Assembly: GCA_026075535.2 (NCBI GenBank)
Contig: AP026538.1
Span: forward strand, 5,890,001-5,954,000
Source: Tricholoma matsutake
Lineage: Eukaryota > Basidiomycota > Agaricomycetes > Agaricales > Tricholomataceae
Length of the DNA: 64,000 nt
Direction: 5' to 3'
In this document: positions 20,214 to 31,189 of the stretch, piece by piece
Layout: every line of letters starts with the position of its first letter
Position numbering within the stretch: position 1 is the first letter of the stretch
Made by a program: the position numbers and the translations under genes
Notes under the pieces: generated by a model
Seen by the model: only the letters and a program-made list of their open reading frames with translations
Database searches by the model: none
What the model was told of the DNA's origin: nothing

Positions 20214-20681
20214 TCATGATATGTGGTGTTCACCTTTGGCAGGGAGCAGCCGCCCTGTTTTGTTCACATAACCGATTAGCACTTTTACCCCTTTTTCCGT
20301 GCTCAGTAGCGCTGGTAGGTCCCTGGAGTCCCTTCTCATTTGGCGATCTAGCTCGTGCCATTCCTTATTGTAGGCCTCACATTCAAAGAGGAAGTGTATG
20401 ATGGTCTCTTTCGCTGGTGGGCCTTGCCCTTGGCATGCTGTGCAGTCACTCGATTCTATTTTCTTGATGCAAAGCAAGTAGAAATTCAGTGGTATGTGTC
20501 CCATGCATATCTGTGTCAGTAGACTGGCCTGTTGTCTCTTGAGACTTGACTGTATTTTAGTGTAGAAGTTGTATGAGAATTTTGGGTCTAGTCGACTCAG
20601 CTTTGGTTGGCGTGGGGACACTAGCCACATCTCCTTTCCTCTGTCTTTTAGTTTGTGGTGATACCTCTGCTTTACTGCCAC
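20214..20681 (-). pseudogene. C-terminal zinc-knuckle region of LINE B ORF2
   Basis: The 155-codon tail contains QASLLTQICMGHIPLNFYL followed by CTACQGQGPPAKETIIHFLF and ECEAYN, a C-x2-C...H...C motif usual at the end of LINE ORF2. It probably contacts the template RNA or target DNA. It follows the RNase H directly, in a different frame (stop at 20681-20683). Confidence 0.72.
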
Positions 20682-21532
20682 TACACTTCTTGGCAGCTTC
20701 CCTCATAAAATGGGTGGTAGCATGTGCTGGGGGCTAGATTTGCCTTGGGCTGCTCTTTTTGCTTCTTCGTTGACTTTTTCATTGCCTTGCACCCACTATG
20801 TCCCAATATCCAGACCAAATGGAAGTGCTTTGTATTGGGATTTATGTTGGTTGCGTTGACACTTTCTGTGATAGTCAGTAGGTCCTCAATAAGGTATTGG
20901 GCAGTGGTAGCTTTGTGCATCTTGATCCTTTTGATGAGAGCTTGGCTGTCTGTTAGTATGGATATCGGGAGTCGTCCTGCTATGTGCTCTGATTTGATCA
21001 TCCAGATACCTAATAGCGCCCCTACTGCCTCTGCTTCAAATGATGTGTACTTGTTTGTGCTTCCCAGGTGGTATCTCAGCACCTTGGACGGTGTGTGCCT
21101 TCCCTTTCTATACATTACTGCTGCCGCTCCTATATGTCCATCCATACCCGATCCATCTGTGAATACTTTGATTTCCAGTGTGCTGTCAGCTTCATTGCGT
21201 ATAGAGGTGTCTCGATCCTCAGCTATCTCTGTGGTGAAAGTTGTGTGAGTATATGTGGGAGGGCGGGGATTGGGCATTATGCTCTCTATTCTGTCTGGGT
21301 GTATCTCCAGGAAGTGGTCCAACAACTTGTGTAGAGGCGTGCAATGTTTCCTTGCGTGGATAGTACAATATTCGCGTATTATGTGGTGTAACGGGTGTGT
21401 CTCTGGTAGTGTGCATATTCGCACTATAGATCTGTGACATGCCTTTAGCATAGTTAGCTCTAGTGGGAGAATGCCTGCATGTAGATCCAGTGTGTCAGTT
21501 GGGGTGGTGCAAAGTGCCCCATTTATTGCCAA
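20681..21532 (-). pseudogene. RT C-terminal segment and RNase H of LINE B ORF2
   Basis: The RNase H core reads KVFTDGSGMDGHIGAAAV (Asp) near 21170, FEAEAVGALLG (Glu) near 21030 and ILTDSQALI (Asp) near 20950, all catalytic residues kept. The final WILGHSGCKAMKK stretch has lost the usual GNExAD-type Asp, probably by an indel. Unlike LINE A, the RNase H lies downstream of the RT. The frame changes relative to the RT segment at about 21560. Confidence 0.8.
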
Positions 21533-21700
21533 GGTGGCTATTCACTGTACTTTGGTTAGCTGGTGCAGTACCCTCGTTGATCCTGTCCTTTGCTTTGCTC
21601 CCGGGATTATCCTTGGGGGGTTGTACCATATCTCGGCCCCATATGTCATTTTTGGTATGGCCACCGACATGTAGAGCTGGTGCATTAGTTTTGGCGAGAG

Positions 21701-23530
21701 TCATACCTCTGTCCTTGCGAGGCGTCGGCATTGCATCACCCACTTGGTGGTGCTGTCTATGGCCCTATCTTCATGTTTCCTCCATGTTAGCTTGTCATCG
21801 ATGACTATGCCAAGGTACTTGTAGCTGTAGACTGTCTTGACTTCCCTACCTTGTAGTGTTAGTCTCAGTTTGTGTAGTGGGTGTGTACCTCTGTTTGGAG
21901 ACTTGGTCTTCCTATGGCCTAAATGCATTACTGCTAGTTTGCTGATTTCAAACCTAGAGTTGTGGTCTGCCGACCACTTGAGTGCTCCATCTTCTTTTTC
22001 CATGTGTTCTTGGATGCTCTGGGTGGTTTCTTCGAAATCCTTGCCAACAGCCATTACCATTGCATCGTCGACATATCCTAGTGCTTGCAGAGTGTCACTT
22101 AGCTCCAGTAGATCTGCATTGTAGAAGTTAAAGGCTGGTAGGGATACCAGGTCACCTTGCCCTACTCCATTGTCAATCGGTATCTGTTCCGAGATGTAGT
22201 TGTTGAATTTCAGTCGCATTGTCCAGCCCCTCAGCAGTCACGCTATGAATTTTACTATTGTTTCAGGGACTCATCTCTTCTTCATGTTGTGTAGTAGTCG
22301 TTCCGTTACCGCGTTGGGGAATGCCCCTTCGATGTCTAGAAAGAGAAGCAATACTACTTTTCCTTTCCTCCACGCTTTTTTGACCCAGTGGATTAGCAAA
22401 TGTACTGCATCAGTCATGCTTCTGCAGGGTCTTCCTCCAAAGTGTGTGTCCGGCAGTAGTTGGTGTTGCTCTGTAACTGAGATCAGGTTTTCTGAGATTA
22501 CCGCTGTGAATACCTTGGCCATAGTGCATAGTAAAGCGATGGGGTGATACACTTTGGTTACTTCATAGCTTGGTTTTCCCAGTTTCCTTAGTATGCACAT
22601 CATGGATTCCTGCCATCCCTGGTAGTAGACTCCATGACTCAGTATCACCCTGTATATTGGTAGTAGGTATGGGACTATGAGGTTGGCTGTTTTTTGTAGG
22701 ACAATGTTTGGTATGTCGTCTGGTCCTGGTGCTTTGTATAGGGATAGCTTTGCTATGCACATGTGGATCTGTTCCTCCGTGATTGTTGCTGGTAATGGGA
22801 TCGGGTCTGGGTAGTGGTATTCCTGTGGTACTGTTGTTCCTGTTGGCTTTGGTGGAAAGAAGGCCTCTGTGAGGGCCTTTGCTTTGCCCTCGTTTGTGTT
22901 TACCTCCCTTAGTAGTCCATCGCCTCTCTTTACTTTTAGTGAGGGTATTCTTGTCTGTCCTCCATCACCTATTGGGTTAGAAATGAATTTGTTTGCCGTC
23001 CATATGTCTGAGCTGTCTGCATTTTCAAGGTAGTCATTCCAGTGGTCCATCTTGGCCTTGATGATGTCCTCTGCGTATCTTTGGCGGGCCTGGCGAAGGG
23101 CTTGGTGGCTTGGGTGTTTGTTCACTGCTCGATTTCTATATGATTCGGCACATAACCTATTGACTGCCTTTTTTGTTTTCCTTAATTCTTTTGTCCACCA
23201 CCTCTTCGATAGAGGGCATGGGAAGTTTACTGGGACTTTGTTTTCGATTGTGTTCTGTATCGCTGCCATGAGCTGTTCTATTTCCCTACTCAAGTCTTCG
23301 TCAGTTCTGATCTCAGACGGTATTGGGATTACCACTAGCTCGTTTCCCAGGTGCACATTGAATTCCCCCCATTCTGTTTCCCTGAAGTTTAGGGATAGCT
23401 TTGTCTGCGCCTTTTCCTGTGTTAGTTCCAGTATTGTTGCTATTGGGTAGTGGTTGGTTTTGCCTGGTTGCCTGGCTGGTATGGTGTTGCATTTCACAAC
23501 ATGATTCACTAAACTGCTATTGCAGAACAC
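21701..23530 (-). pseudogene. Reverse transcriptase of LINE B ORF2
   Basis: The first part (23530-22271) contains PGPDDIPNIVLQKTAN, the fingers/palm core and LLLFLDIEGAFPNAV near 22345, carrying the first catalytic Asp. A short broken stretch (about 22220-22270) follows. The second part (22219-21701) has NGVGQGDLVSLPAFNFYNAD and the active-site box LGYVDDAMVMAVG near 22075. The catalytic triad is intact, so the damage is confined to a few stops. This RT primes on nicked target DNA. Confidence 0.88.
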
Positions 23531-23548
23531 ATTGTTGGGCCTAGAGTG

Positions 23549-24166
23549 TCATTTCGAGACCATGTGCTTGATGCCCTTTGGTAGCACCATGTGCATGTTG
23601 TATTCTGCTACTAGGTCTATCAGTTCTCCTGCATCTTCTAGGGCTTTGGAAGTGAAAAGGTGTGTGTCTTCATCCCTATCCCACATTGGGTGATGTCGGT
23701 TGAAGTCCCCTCCCCACAGTACGTGTGTGTCCTGGGGCCCTTGGTGGCTATTCCCACTGTCGTGCATGTATCTCTTTAGTGCTTCCAGTGTGTGTGAGTT
23801 CCTGCATGCATTGTATATACTGTATACTTGAAGCCTGCCGTATGCACCTGTTAGTTTGATTGCTACTATGTCGTTGGTGTCTGGAATGTCTAGTATTTTC
23901 CAGTCGTTTGAGGATAGCGCTGAATTTACCCAGATCGTAGATTGCACTGGTGTGTCTAGGGTTCGCCTCGAGGAGGGGGTTACTGCTGTGCAATGGTTTG
24001 GTGTTCTAATGCTGCTGAAAAAGGTGATGTATGGTTCCTGTATTAGTATGATGTCCCAATGTGCTGCTGGTGAGTTGTTTATGAGCTCCAGGTGCACGGT
24101 GAGTGATTTATTCAGGTTTATTTGTAGGACTCTTAGCTTTTGTTCTTTGTTCATCTCGCTATTCAT
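23549..24166 (-). pseudogene. APE-type endonuclease domain of LINE B ORF2
   Basis: Starts at an ATG that overlaps the ORF1 stop by four bases (ATGA at 24163-24166), an arrangement suited to termination-reinitiation. Motifs: LQINLNKS, IILIQEPYITFF (catalytic Glu) and LWGGDFNRHHPMWD near 23710. The C-terminal SDH box is changed to TNHYPI and lies after the stop at about 23549. A single stop separates it from the long RT frame, so ORF2 was a single polypeptide until recently. Confidence 0.85.
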
Positions 24167-25654
24167 AGTTCACTTTGGGTTCTTGCCTGTCCCAACTTTC
24201 TAGGTTGGAAATTTAGTTGGGTTTGCCATGTCTGTCCTCTCCTATTTGGTCGCACAAAATCTGTCAGTCCTGTGGTGGTTGCCACCATTTGATTACTTGG
24301 GGGTGCTGCTTCCCATGTCCAGGTCTCTGTAGAAGGGTAGAAGGGTAGCAGATTCTCTGGGTTCCTCTCATCATGCTCATTGCATTTTCTGAGGAATGTG
24401 GGGCACGTCCAATTGTTACTTGCATGTCCACGTTTTCTGTATGGGGTACATAGTAGTGTCACCGTGCTACAGTCGCTAGTCCTGTGGTTTTCTCCACACC
24501 TAGGGCAAATGTCTCTACCGATAATGCACTCGTGCGCCACATGGTTATATCCCTGGCACTTTAGACATCTGATCGGTTCTCTTTTGCATTTGGTTACTGA
24601 TACCTTTTTGTTGTAGATAACTAGCCCACCAAGTATGGCTTTATTTGTGCTATCCGGGTCCGTGAACGTAATGATCATATGTCCTACCATTTGGTTTGGG
24701 TTCCACCGTCCAGGGGCCTTCACCCACCTGCATTTGCTATTGCTAATTGTGTCCTTGGATAAGTCGTTGGACTCCGTTACCTCCTCTATGTGTGTTTTCT
24801 CTGATACATTGAAAGTCAGTGGGACGAAATATGCCATGGTGTTGAAGTTGCGAGCTTCTGGTAGTATGGAGGTGCCCAGTTCACATTCCATGTGCAGTAT
24901 GTTCGCCTCGCTGCGAAGCCATGCTGTGAATTTGTCATCTCCAGCCTCTATTAGTAACCCTCCATTTTTGAGCCACATTGCCAAACAGAGCTTGCACTCT
25001 TCATTTGTTGTTTTTGCTGCTTTGGTCAGTTTTTCATTCAGCTGTTTTAGTAGCTGTGGTGCCAGCAGTGTTTTTAGTTCTGGGATGTTGACTGAGAGGG
25101 TCCACAGGAACTGCCTTGCCCTTATACCTTCCTTTGCTCTGACCCTTGGATCCACTTGGACTGGTGGTCCGACTGTACCCTGGTTCAGGGCGTCCCTGTA
25201 GGGCATGGCTGGTGTCTTTTCCTTTTCTGCGATACTTATCATTTTTTCGGTTGCTTTGCCTAGTTCTTCAGTTGTTTCTTTTGCTTGCATTATTACCTCT
25301 TTTGTGGATTTGAGTAGGCTGGCCATGAACTCTTCCGTTTTCTCTTTAAACGTGTTCTGAATCATGTCAACAAGTGGGATCAGTTCCTTCGACACTGTGG
25401 TGGTAACTTCCCTTGTTGTTTTCATTAATTCTAGTTCTTGGAGTAGAAAAGCCACTGCCTGTATTCCATTTAGCATTTGTAGAGGCATATTCGGTAGGGC
25501 TCCAACTTGGAAGAGCATCTCGGCCAACGATGTCATTGATGGGGTTGAACCTGATGGAGCCATTAGACCCTTTGCCGCTAGCCAGGAGAGCCCTGCTTCG
25601 GCATCTGTTATGTCTCCCAAGTTGGCTCTGCTTTGGGGTACTGCTCCCGTTCAT
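24163..25654 (-). pseudogene. LINE B ORF1, gag-like zinc-knuckle protein (start frameshifted)
   Basis: A frame of about 485 codons (25620-24163) lacks an ATG at its beginning. The natural start is probably the ATG at 25652-25654, which opens MNGSSTPKQSQLG; a one-base excess in a GGG run near 25618 throws it out of frame with the rest. The N-terminal half is helical (likely coiled coil, around EKTEEFMASLLKSTKEV). The C-terminal half carries CCHC knuckles: CLKCQGYNHVAHEC, CPRCGENHRTSDC and a third degraded one. It would coat LINE RNA. The stop overlaps the ORF2 start. Confidence 0.82.
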
Positions 25655-25996
25655 CTGGTGATCCTACCTTTCTCCACCTGTGAATGGGCTGGTTGCTTCT
25701 CTTTGGTGGATGGTTCTGGTGTCATCACCACAAGGGGGCAGATCGAAAGGAAATTACACTCCTGGGTCATAGAATAGCATAAATACACAACTGAAGCAAA
25801 GGAAAAGTGAATGACACCCCAGTGCCCGGCAACCAAAATGCCGGACAATCAGACACCGGCAGCTACACTGGGACTTCGGCAAACGACTTTATCAGAGAAC
25901 CCCAACTCAATCCAAAAAAGGGCGAACCTTTGAACCATGGGAATTTTTGTATGAGGTGGCGGTACTGGATCAAGAAGCGTTTTAAATGAGCACACT

Positions 25997-28173
25997 ATTC
26001 CACTCATTCCTCAATGTTTTCCTTTGCTTATTTTGTAGATAACACTTTTATGTGCATATATAGGGTTAATAAACATATATTTTTGCTTTTTCACCTATAT
26101 TAAGCTTGTAAATCAACATTCTCCCTTCATAAGGGGAAGAGGAGGGTCTCTTCTCTTCATTGAGTGGCTCTACTACATGTACAAGGCCAGGTAATGATAT
26201 ATATAGCATACAAATGACAGGGGAAGGGTGATGCAAAGAGTTGGGAGGCAGGGGTTGGGTGTCAATGCACCTGTATGGAAAGGGGTGAGAGTTTATCACT
26301 TACCTACTTCCCTGGACATTCCACTTCTAAAATGTGCCTCAAAAGAGGGTCTAATAGTCCTAATAAATGGTCTGATAGACCCCCTAAAGACCCTACAGCT
26401 GTTAATATAGCCAGAAAAGTGAATATGGAGTCAAGAAGAGGTATGATTACCCTGTGAGATCTGTGGCACCAAAACACTCACTTTCTTCGATTCCTAGGCC
26501 TAATAATAAAGTAGAATGAGGGTCAATAATAGTTATGGGAGGGGGAGAAGGTCCTGGCTCACCAGGGCATGGGTTCCCAATCAACAGCAGTGAACTTTGC
26601 TCATCATGAGTCACACACTTTACCTATCATCCAAAACTCCTCCTGGACACCCTTATAGTCCTTTCCTCTTTGTTTATAGCCTACAAGTAATCCACATAGT
26701 CAATTCTTCATCCTACAATGTAGGATCTTCACTTACTCACCTATTCATTTTGTTGCTCTATCCCATCTCATGGGGACCATTAGTGGCAGTATATACAGAA
26801 CCAACAATGTATTGTGAGTATAATTACCACCTGGGAATGGTCTATAAGTCTGTAAAAGAGGGGTGAGGCATCAATACATTGAATTGGAATGCAGTCACCC
26901 ACCCAAGGCCTACAGAACTTCTATACCTCAATTTAGTGTAAAGACAAAGGAATAATCTCATAGCAATAAGATTGAGGAACTCCATATACATCTAATGTCA
27001 CATGCTTTTTGGTGACAAAAGCATTACAAAACCAAAGAATTGAACATGCTGAAGATTCAGGATCATAAGAAAATAATTGGTTTGCACCAAGTTTTTCATT
27101 TTGTAAATTCCAATTTTTTGGTGTGAACAAATTTTAAATAAGATGTTCCATTGAATTGGCATCTCGTGAAACATTCATTTTCATGTAATTAATTAGTATG
27201 AACATGTGATTTACTTAGCAAAAAATCTAAAATAGGTTTGCAATGTGAGCTTGTCAGTTCATGGATGGCCTGGGCTGCATGAAAATATAGAGGACATCAA
27301 GTAATATGACCTCCAAAACATTTTTAAGGACCTCTTCGAGGGGGGGACTAACCAACCCCATATCAGATATTCATCATGTGATCCCCCCTTGATGTTTACC
27401 ACTGTTTTTGTATACTTCAGAATTCCCATCCTGCATTTAATGCTGGTATTTCAGGTTTTGAAAACTGAATGATTGCACTTAGTGATTTAAGGTCCAGTTA
27501 GGTCCAGTTTTTTGATGCCAAAAGGGGTAGACTGTGACTATAACCGGTCTAGGACTGACCCTAATATTGGGGACCATAGCTGGACTGACTAAGACTGGTC
27601 TTTTTTGGTTCATAGACCAAAAAGAAACTGGTTAAGACTGGTTTTTTGTTGTAAAATTTGTTGTACTTATATAACCCATATGTATCTCAGATTCTTGGTG
27701 ACCATTAGTGCTTTGAGGTCTGGTCTGGTCTGGTTTTTTACCCCAAATGAGGAAGGACCGGAACCAGAACTGGTCCATAGTTTCTTCATATCTTGGAAAA
27801 ACCAGACCAAACTGCTTAAGACCAGTCCATGTAACAGGTAAGGTATGGACCAGACTGGTTTAAACTGGTCCACTGTGCAAAAAGTGCAACTGCACTTTTT
27901 AATGAAATATCGCAGGTTTATCCCCTGTGATGAGGCATGGACATCTTTTCCAGCAAATTTCTATCAAATATCATGAAAAATAACAGTAAAAATGCAGGGG
28001 TACTTTTTGATGACATATTGTGGGAAAAACCCACAAGTCATGGTGACATGACTGGTGGGTTTACCCCCTGTGATGATGTATGGACATTGAACCATTGGTC
28101 TTAGACTGGTTCTTTGCTGGTTCAACTACTAATCTACAAATGGAAGGACTGATAACTGGACCATTCTTGAACC
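25997..28173. other. Gene-free, AT-rich, repeat-derived stretch
   Basis: I find no convincing reading frame. From about 27487 to 28165 the motifs TGGTC/GACCA and ACTGGT/ACCAGT recur many times in both orientations, for example TCTGGTCTGGTCTGGTTT near 27718, suggesting a decayed palindromic or MITE-like element. A 22-bp palindrome lies at 27879-27900. A 33-35 bp direct repeat (GGTTTATCCCCTGTGATGAG-type) occurs at about 27912-27944 and 28052-28086. The remainder shows nothing recognisable. Confidence 0.5.
27879..27900. repeat. 22-bp near-perfect palindrome
   Basis: AAAAAGTGCA and TGCACTTTTT are separated by AC and form a 10-bp-stem hairpin. It sits at the edge of the TGGTC-rich stretch and could be an element terminus. 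Confidence 0.7.
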
Positions 28174-28454
28174 TGTTGAGATCTACACTGTGAATGTGCC
28201 CTTTGATGCAGCATGCTAATTATAGCACACAAAATGATGCGTATTTCCCCTTGTCTGTATTCCTTTCTAATAGTCTCTTTATCATATTTTCCATTGTCAC
28301 ACTCATGGTATATATATTCGACTAGATAGACATAGACACCTCAGTCCATTATACACAGACTGAGGTGAGTAGATTTGCTAGTGCTCACTTTGATCAGATC
28401 ACTTACTGTACTATTTATAGCTTATTCATGTATTATCTAGGTTGGATTTCTATT
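28174..28454 (+). repeat. 5' LTR of Copia A
   Basis: Starts TGTTGAGATC and runs to the PBS; its 3' end TTCTATT replaces the TTCTACA seen in the related solo LTR at 45-394. It contains the shared hairpin CCTCAGTCC...GACTGAGG. Only a few CpGs remain. The boundaries rest on comparison with the solo LTR and on the abutting PBS. Confidence 0.75.
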
Positions 28455-28465
28455 GGTTATGGGCC
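28455..28465 (+). other. Primer binding site of Copia A (initiator tRNA-Met half-molecule)
   Basis: GGTTATGGGCC directly follows the LTR. It is the exact complement of GGCCCATAACC, the anticodon-arm sequence of eukaryotic initiator tRNA-Met around the CAT anticodon. Drosophila copia uses such a cleaved initiator tRNA as primer. Copia B has the identical 11 nt at the same place. Confidence 0.82.
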
Positions 28466-28668
28466 ACTTCTGTCATGCATAGTGACAATAGATATCCTGC
28501 CTAGCCACTCAACCACTCTGTGCCCTGTTGCGTGTTCTTTGATCAAATTGTTTGATCAATATCTTATCAGCATGCATTGTGCATGTTAGATCCCTTTGTC
28601 TCCTGCTCGAGTCAAATCTCCCTCTCGCCTACTATCTTGTCTTTGTCTTTTATTTTTTGCTTGCCAGA

Positions 28669-29769
28669 ATGACTGCATCCACCAAACCTCACTCCCCGTC
28701 CATTTCCCTTATATGGCTTTCCACTCAATACTCCGGGGACAAGCTTGATAAACTTAAATCCAACTACAAAGAATGGAAGGAGGATATCAGCATCACTTTG
28801 TCCCTCAATGGATTTTTTGAATATGTCACTGGTGAAGTACCAGAGCCCGCCTCTAATGAACCCCATGCTCTATCTAATTGGAAGGCTAATTCCCACCTTG
28901 CATACACTTTCATTGTCTCTGGGGTAGTGTTGTCTGAATGCTCTTTCTTAGATTCTTCAAAATCTGTGAAAATGAACTGGGAGATCCTGCAGAACTGTCA
29001 TCAGAAGGAAGGACCAGTTAGGCAAGTCACTTTATTACAGCAAGCACTCACTATCCAGTGCACGCCAAATACACCTCTCCCCAAAATGGCTGAACAGATC
29101 TGCACACTTATTGAGCATGCATTTGCTATGGGAGATATTACCTCTGACCTCTTATGCTGTATCGCGCTTTTGAATTCCCTCAATTCACATTTTCCTCATG
29201 CGCGTTCCATTATTCCCCATGACATTGCTGCATCTATGCTGTCTGCACCATACACATCCAAGAATATTTGCCTTTTTCTGGAAAATGAACAGTCTCTCCA
29301 GGACAATGACCGATGTACTGATACATTCCCTTCCCTTGCTCTAACTGTGACCTCCAAACTGGTCAGGCCTCCTGGGACTACGATCTGCAGCAACTGTAAA
29401 TGCCCCTGGCACACTAAAGAGTATTGTATCTCAAAAGGCGGCGGTATGGAAGGAAGTACAATTGAGGAATCAAAAGCAGCAAGGAAGCAGGCATACGACA
29501 AACAGACATCCAATACTGGAGCTCCCAAGTCTACCACAAAGGTCCCCATTACCATGAAGGACAACACAGGTCGTGCATTCACTGTCATGATTGATTCTGC
29601 TGCTTTGAACATGGCTGAGACAATTCCAGGAGAATTTGCTGGCCTGGCTAGCAACCCCATTCCTCATGCAACTATTGAGGAGGTTGAGTATGAAGGTTGG
29701 TTTGCAAAGTTGCAACCGAGGAGGAGTTCTGTACCTTGGTCAATTGGACTGATAGTTCCGTACCAGTAA
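28669..29769 (+). pseudogene. Gag of Copia A (UBN2-type) with CCHC knuckle
   Basis: A frame of about 367 codons starts at ATG 28669. Residues SGDKLDKLKSNYKEWKEDIS are the usual N-terminal signature of Copia gag, followed by a mainly helical capsid region. The zinc knuckle CSNCKCPWHTKEYC lies near 29390. A Lys/Thr/Pro linker and the sequence VEYEGWFAKLQ lead toward the protease. The frame stays open for the whole gag, but stops at 29767-29769 ahead of the protease, and the remaining connection is frame-shifted. Confidence 0.8.
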
Positions 29770-29830
29770 CTGTGGATGCTTTTACAGTCGCCACTCAACC
29801 AAGCCCAACACACTCCCATCTCCATCCACA

Positions 29831-29854
29831 ATCACCCATTTTATGTTGACACTG
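29831..29854 (+). pseudogene. Copia A protease, 5' fragment up to the active-site aspartate
   Basis: The codons NHPFYVDT end at the insertion point of Gypsy-3. The Asp of the D-T-G-A retropepsin motif is here, the Gly-Ala lie 13.5 kb away at 43334 onward, followed by TIHISLDQS. The insertion therefore destroyed the catalytic site. Confidence 0.85.
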
Positions 29855-29856
29855 TG

Positions 29857-30434
29857 TGTTAAGACTATTGGTCTTAACTCAAACTTGTCTTTGTCTATCG
29901 CACTAGGAGGCTTTCCTAGTGTTTTGGGCTTTTGGCCTTCACTTGGGTGCTTCCTCAAGCACTCACAGTTGATCGTACTCAGAGGCTTTCTGAGTATACC
30001 ATTGGTTTGTGTATCACAGTTGGAGGCTTTCCAACTGTCGAGTTTGGGTTATCATGGCTAAGGGCTTCTTAGACTGTCAAGTTGTTTGAGTTGAGTTTAA
30101 GACCATATATTGAATTAGGTCAAGCTGAGGAATACAGGCAGTATTACTACAGCTTATATACAGTTCAAAGATACCTATTGTCCAATCAGAATGCAGGATC
30201 ATTATCAAGTATAAATAGAAGGAACAATAGAAATGACAGGCCTCATGCCTTGCATGAGGCATCCGATGTTATGGATCTGATGTCAAGGGGCTGTCATACT
30301 GCAGCATGTGTGGGAGTGGGTTCGGGTGCATGGATTCACCATGCATCAGAGTGTCTCCCATTGGAAGTGAGTTGAGTCGAATCAGAAAAATAAAGTGCCC
30401 CGGACTTGCGGGTCCCGATAGTGAAATTGTAACA
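29857..30434 (-). repeat. 3' LTR of Gypsy-2
   Basis: TG...CA ended LTR of 578 bp, downstream of the element on the minus strand. Contains repeated GGCTTTC...-type motifs (AGGAGGCTTTCCTAGTG, AGAGGCTTTCTGAGTA, GGAGGCTTTCCAACTG), each a short hairpin. Confidence 0.93.
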
Positions 30435-30599
30435 TCACCCTCTCTCTATCTTTGAAGTCACTGACTTCGATCACAATCTCTTTCTCCCCCTAGGTCCTCC
30501 CATAAGGCTCTCTAGTCATATTCCCCATCGCAGTGTCGTCAAAGTCATCGTAGCCCAATTCAAGGAAATCCCATCGTCTCTACTCTTCCTCCTGTTCCT

Positions 30600-31165
30600 T
30601 CTGTCACCTCATCAGGCAATCAGGGCTGTAGTGCCCTGGGCCTCATTGCTTGCAATGCCTGCAAATATGTCTTTGGCAGATCAGGCCAAAGTGCCCAATC
30701 TTGTGGCAGATGAAGCATCTGGCATTCCTCATGTGGGGAGGGGACCAGGGTGGTTGGGTCGATCGTGGTTCAGGTTTGGGTGTTGTGAGGTCGATGACTT
30801 TTGAAGGTTTGGTTGTCTGACTGCTCGTAGAGGGGTAGTCGTTTCCAGAGGTGATTTGTGGTTTGTTTTTGTTCTTCTGCCCATTGTAAGGCAAGGAGGT
30901 CTGTCATTGTCAGTTCTGATCGTGGTGTAGCCATGTCTTGGATTGCCTGTTCAATTCTGAGGGCATCAGCATCATTCATCACTTCTTCTAGGTTGCATTT
31001 CATTCAGTCAATTGTGCTCCAGTAATAGAAGCACATTCTCGCAAGGTGATATCTAGGTGGGTCATGGGCAAGATGGGTGCGGAGGGTTTCAGTATTTGCT
31101 GAGTCTCATAGGAATTGTTTGGTGAATTGTTGTTTAGGGGGTATAACGGGTGTCTGTTCTGCCAT
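30600..31165 (-). pseudogene. Gypsy-2 additional 3' ORF with zinc knuckles
   Basis: Downstream of the chromodomain an ATG at 31163-31165 opens MAEQTPVIPPKQQFTKQF. Two overlapping frames follow: one (31003-30770) helical and acidic (EEVMNDADALRIEQAIQDM), the other (30894-30643) Lys/Pro-rich and ending in CFICHKIGHFGLICQ then RHICRHCKQ and GHYSPDC, i.e. two CCHC-like knuckles. A stop (TGA near 31105) and one shift of frame in about 30800-30890 separate them. It is not part of gag, which has its own knuckle. Function unknown; nucleic-acid binding is inferred from the knuckles. Confidence 0.6.
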
Positions 31166-31189
31166 GGTTAAGTGGGGGGGGGTTCTTCT

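Larger units (their letters stand above)
19707..25984 (-). mobile_element. LINE B, full-length non-LTR retrotransposon
   Basis: A 6278-bp LINE on the minus strand is bordered by the 12-bp duplication AATGAGCACACT (19695-19706 and 25985-25996). On the plus strand the left end is a T-rich run (19707-19731), the 3' A-rich tail of the element. It encodes ORF1 with zinc knuckles and ORF2 with APE endonuclease, RT, RNase H and a C-terminal zinc motif, as in Tad1-like fungal LINEs. It has few stops and a long target duplication at both ends, so it is a complete and comparatively young insertion. Confidence 0.94.
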
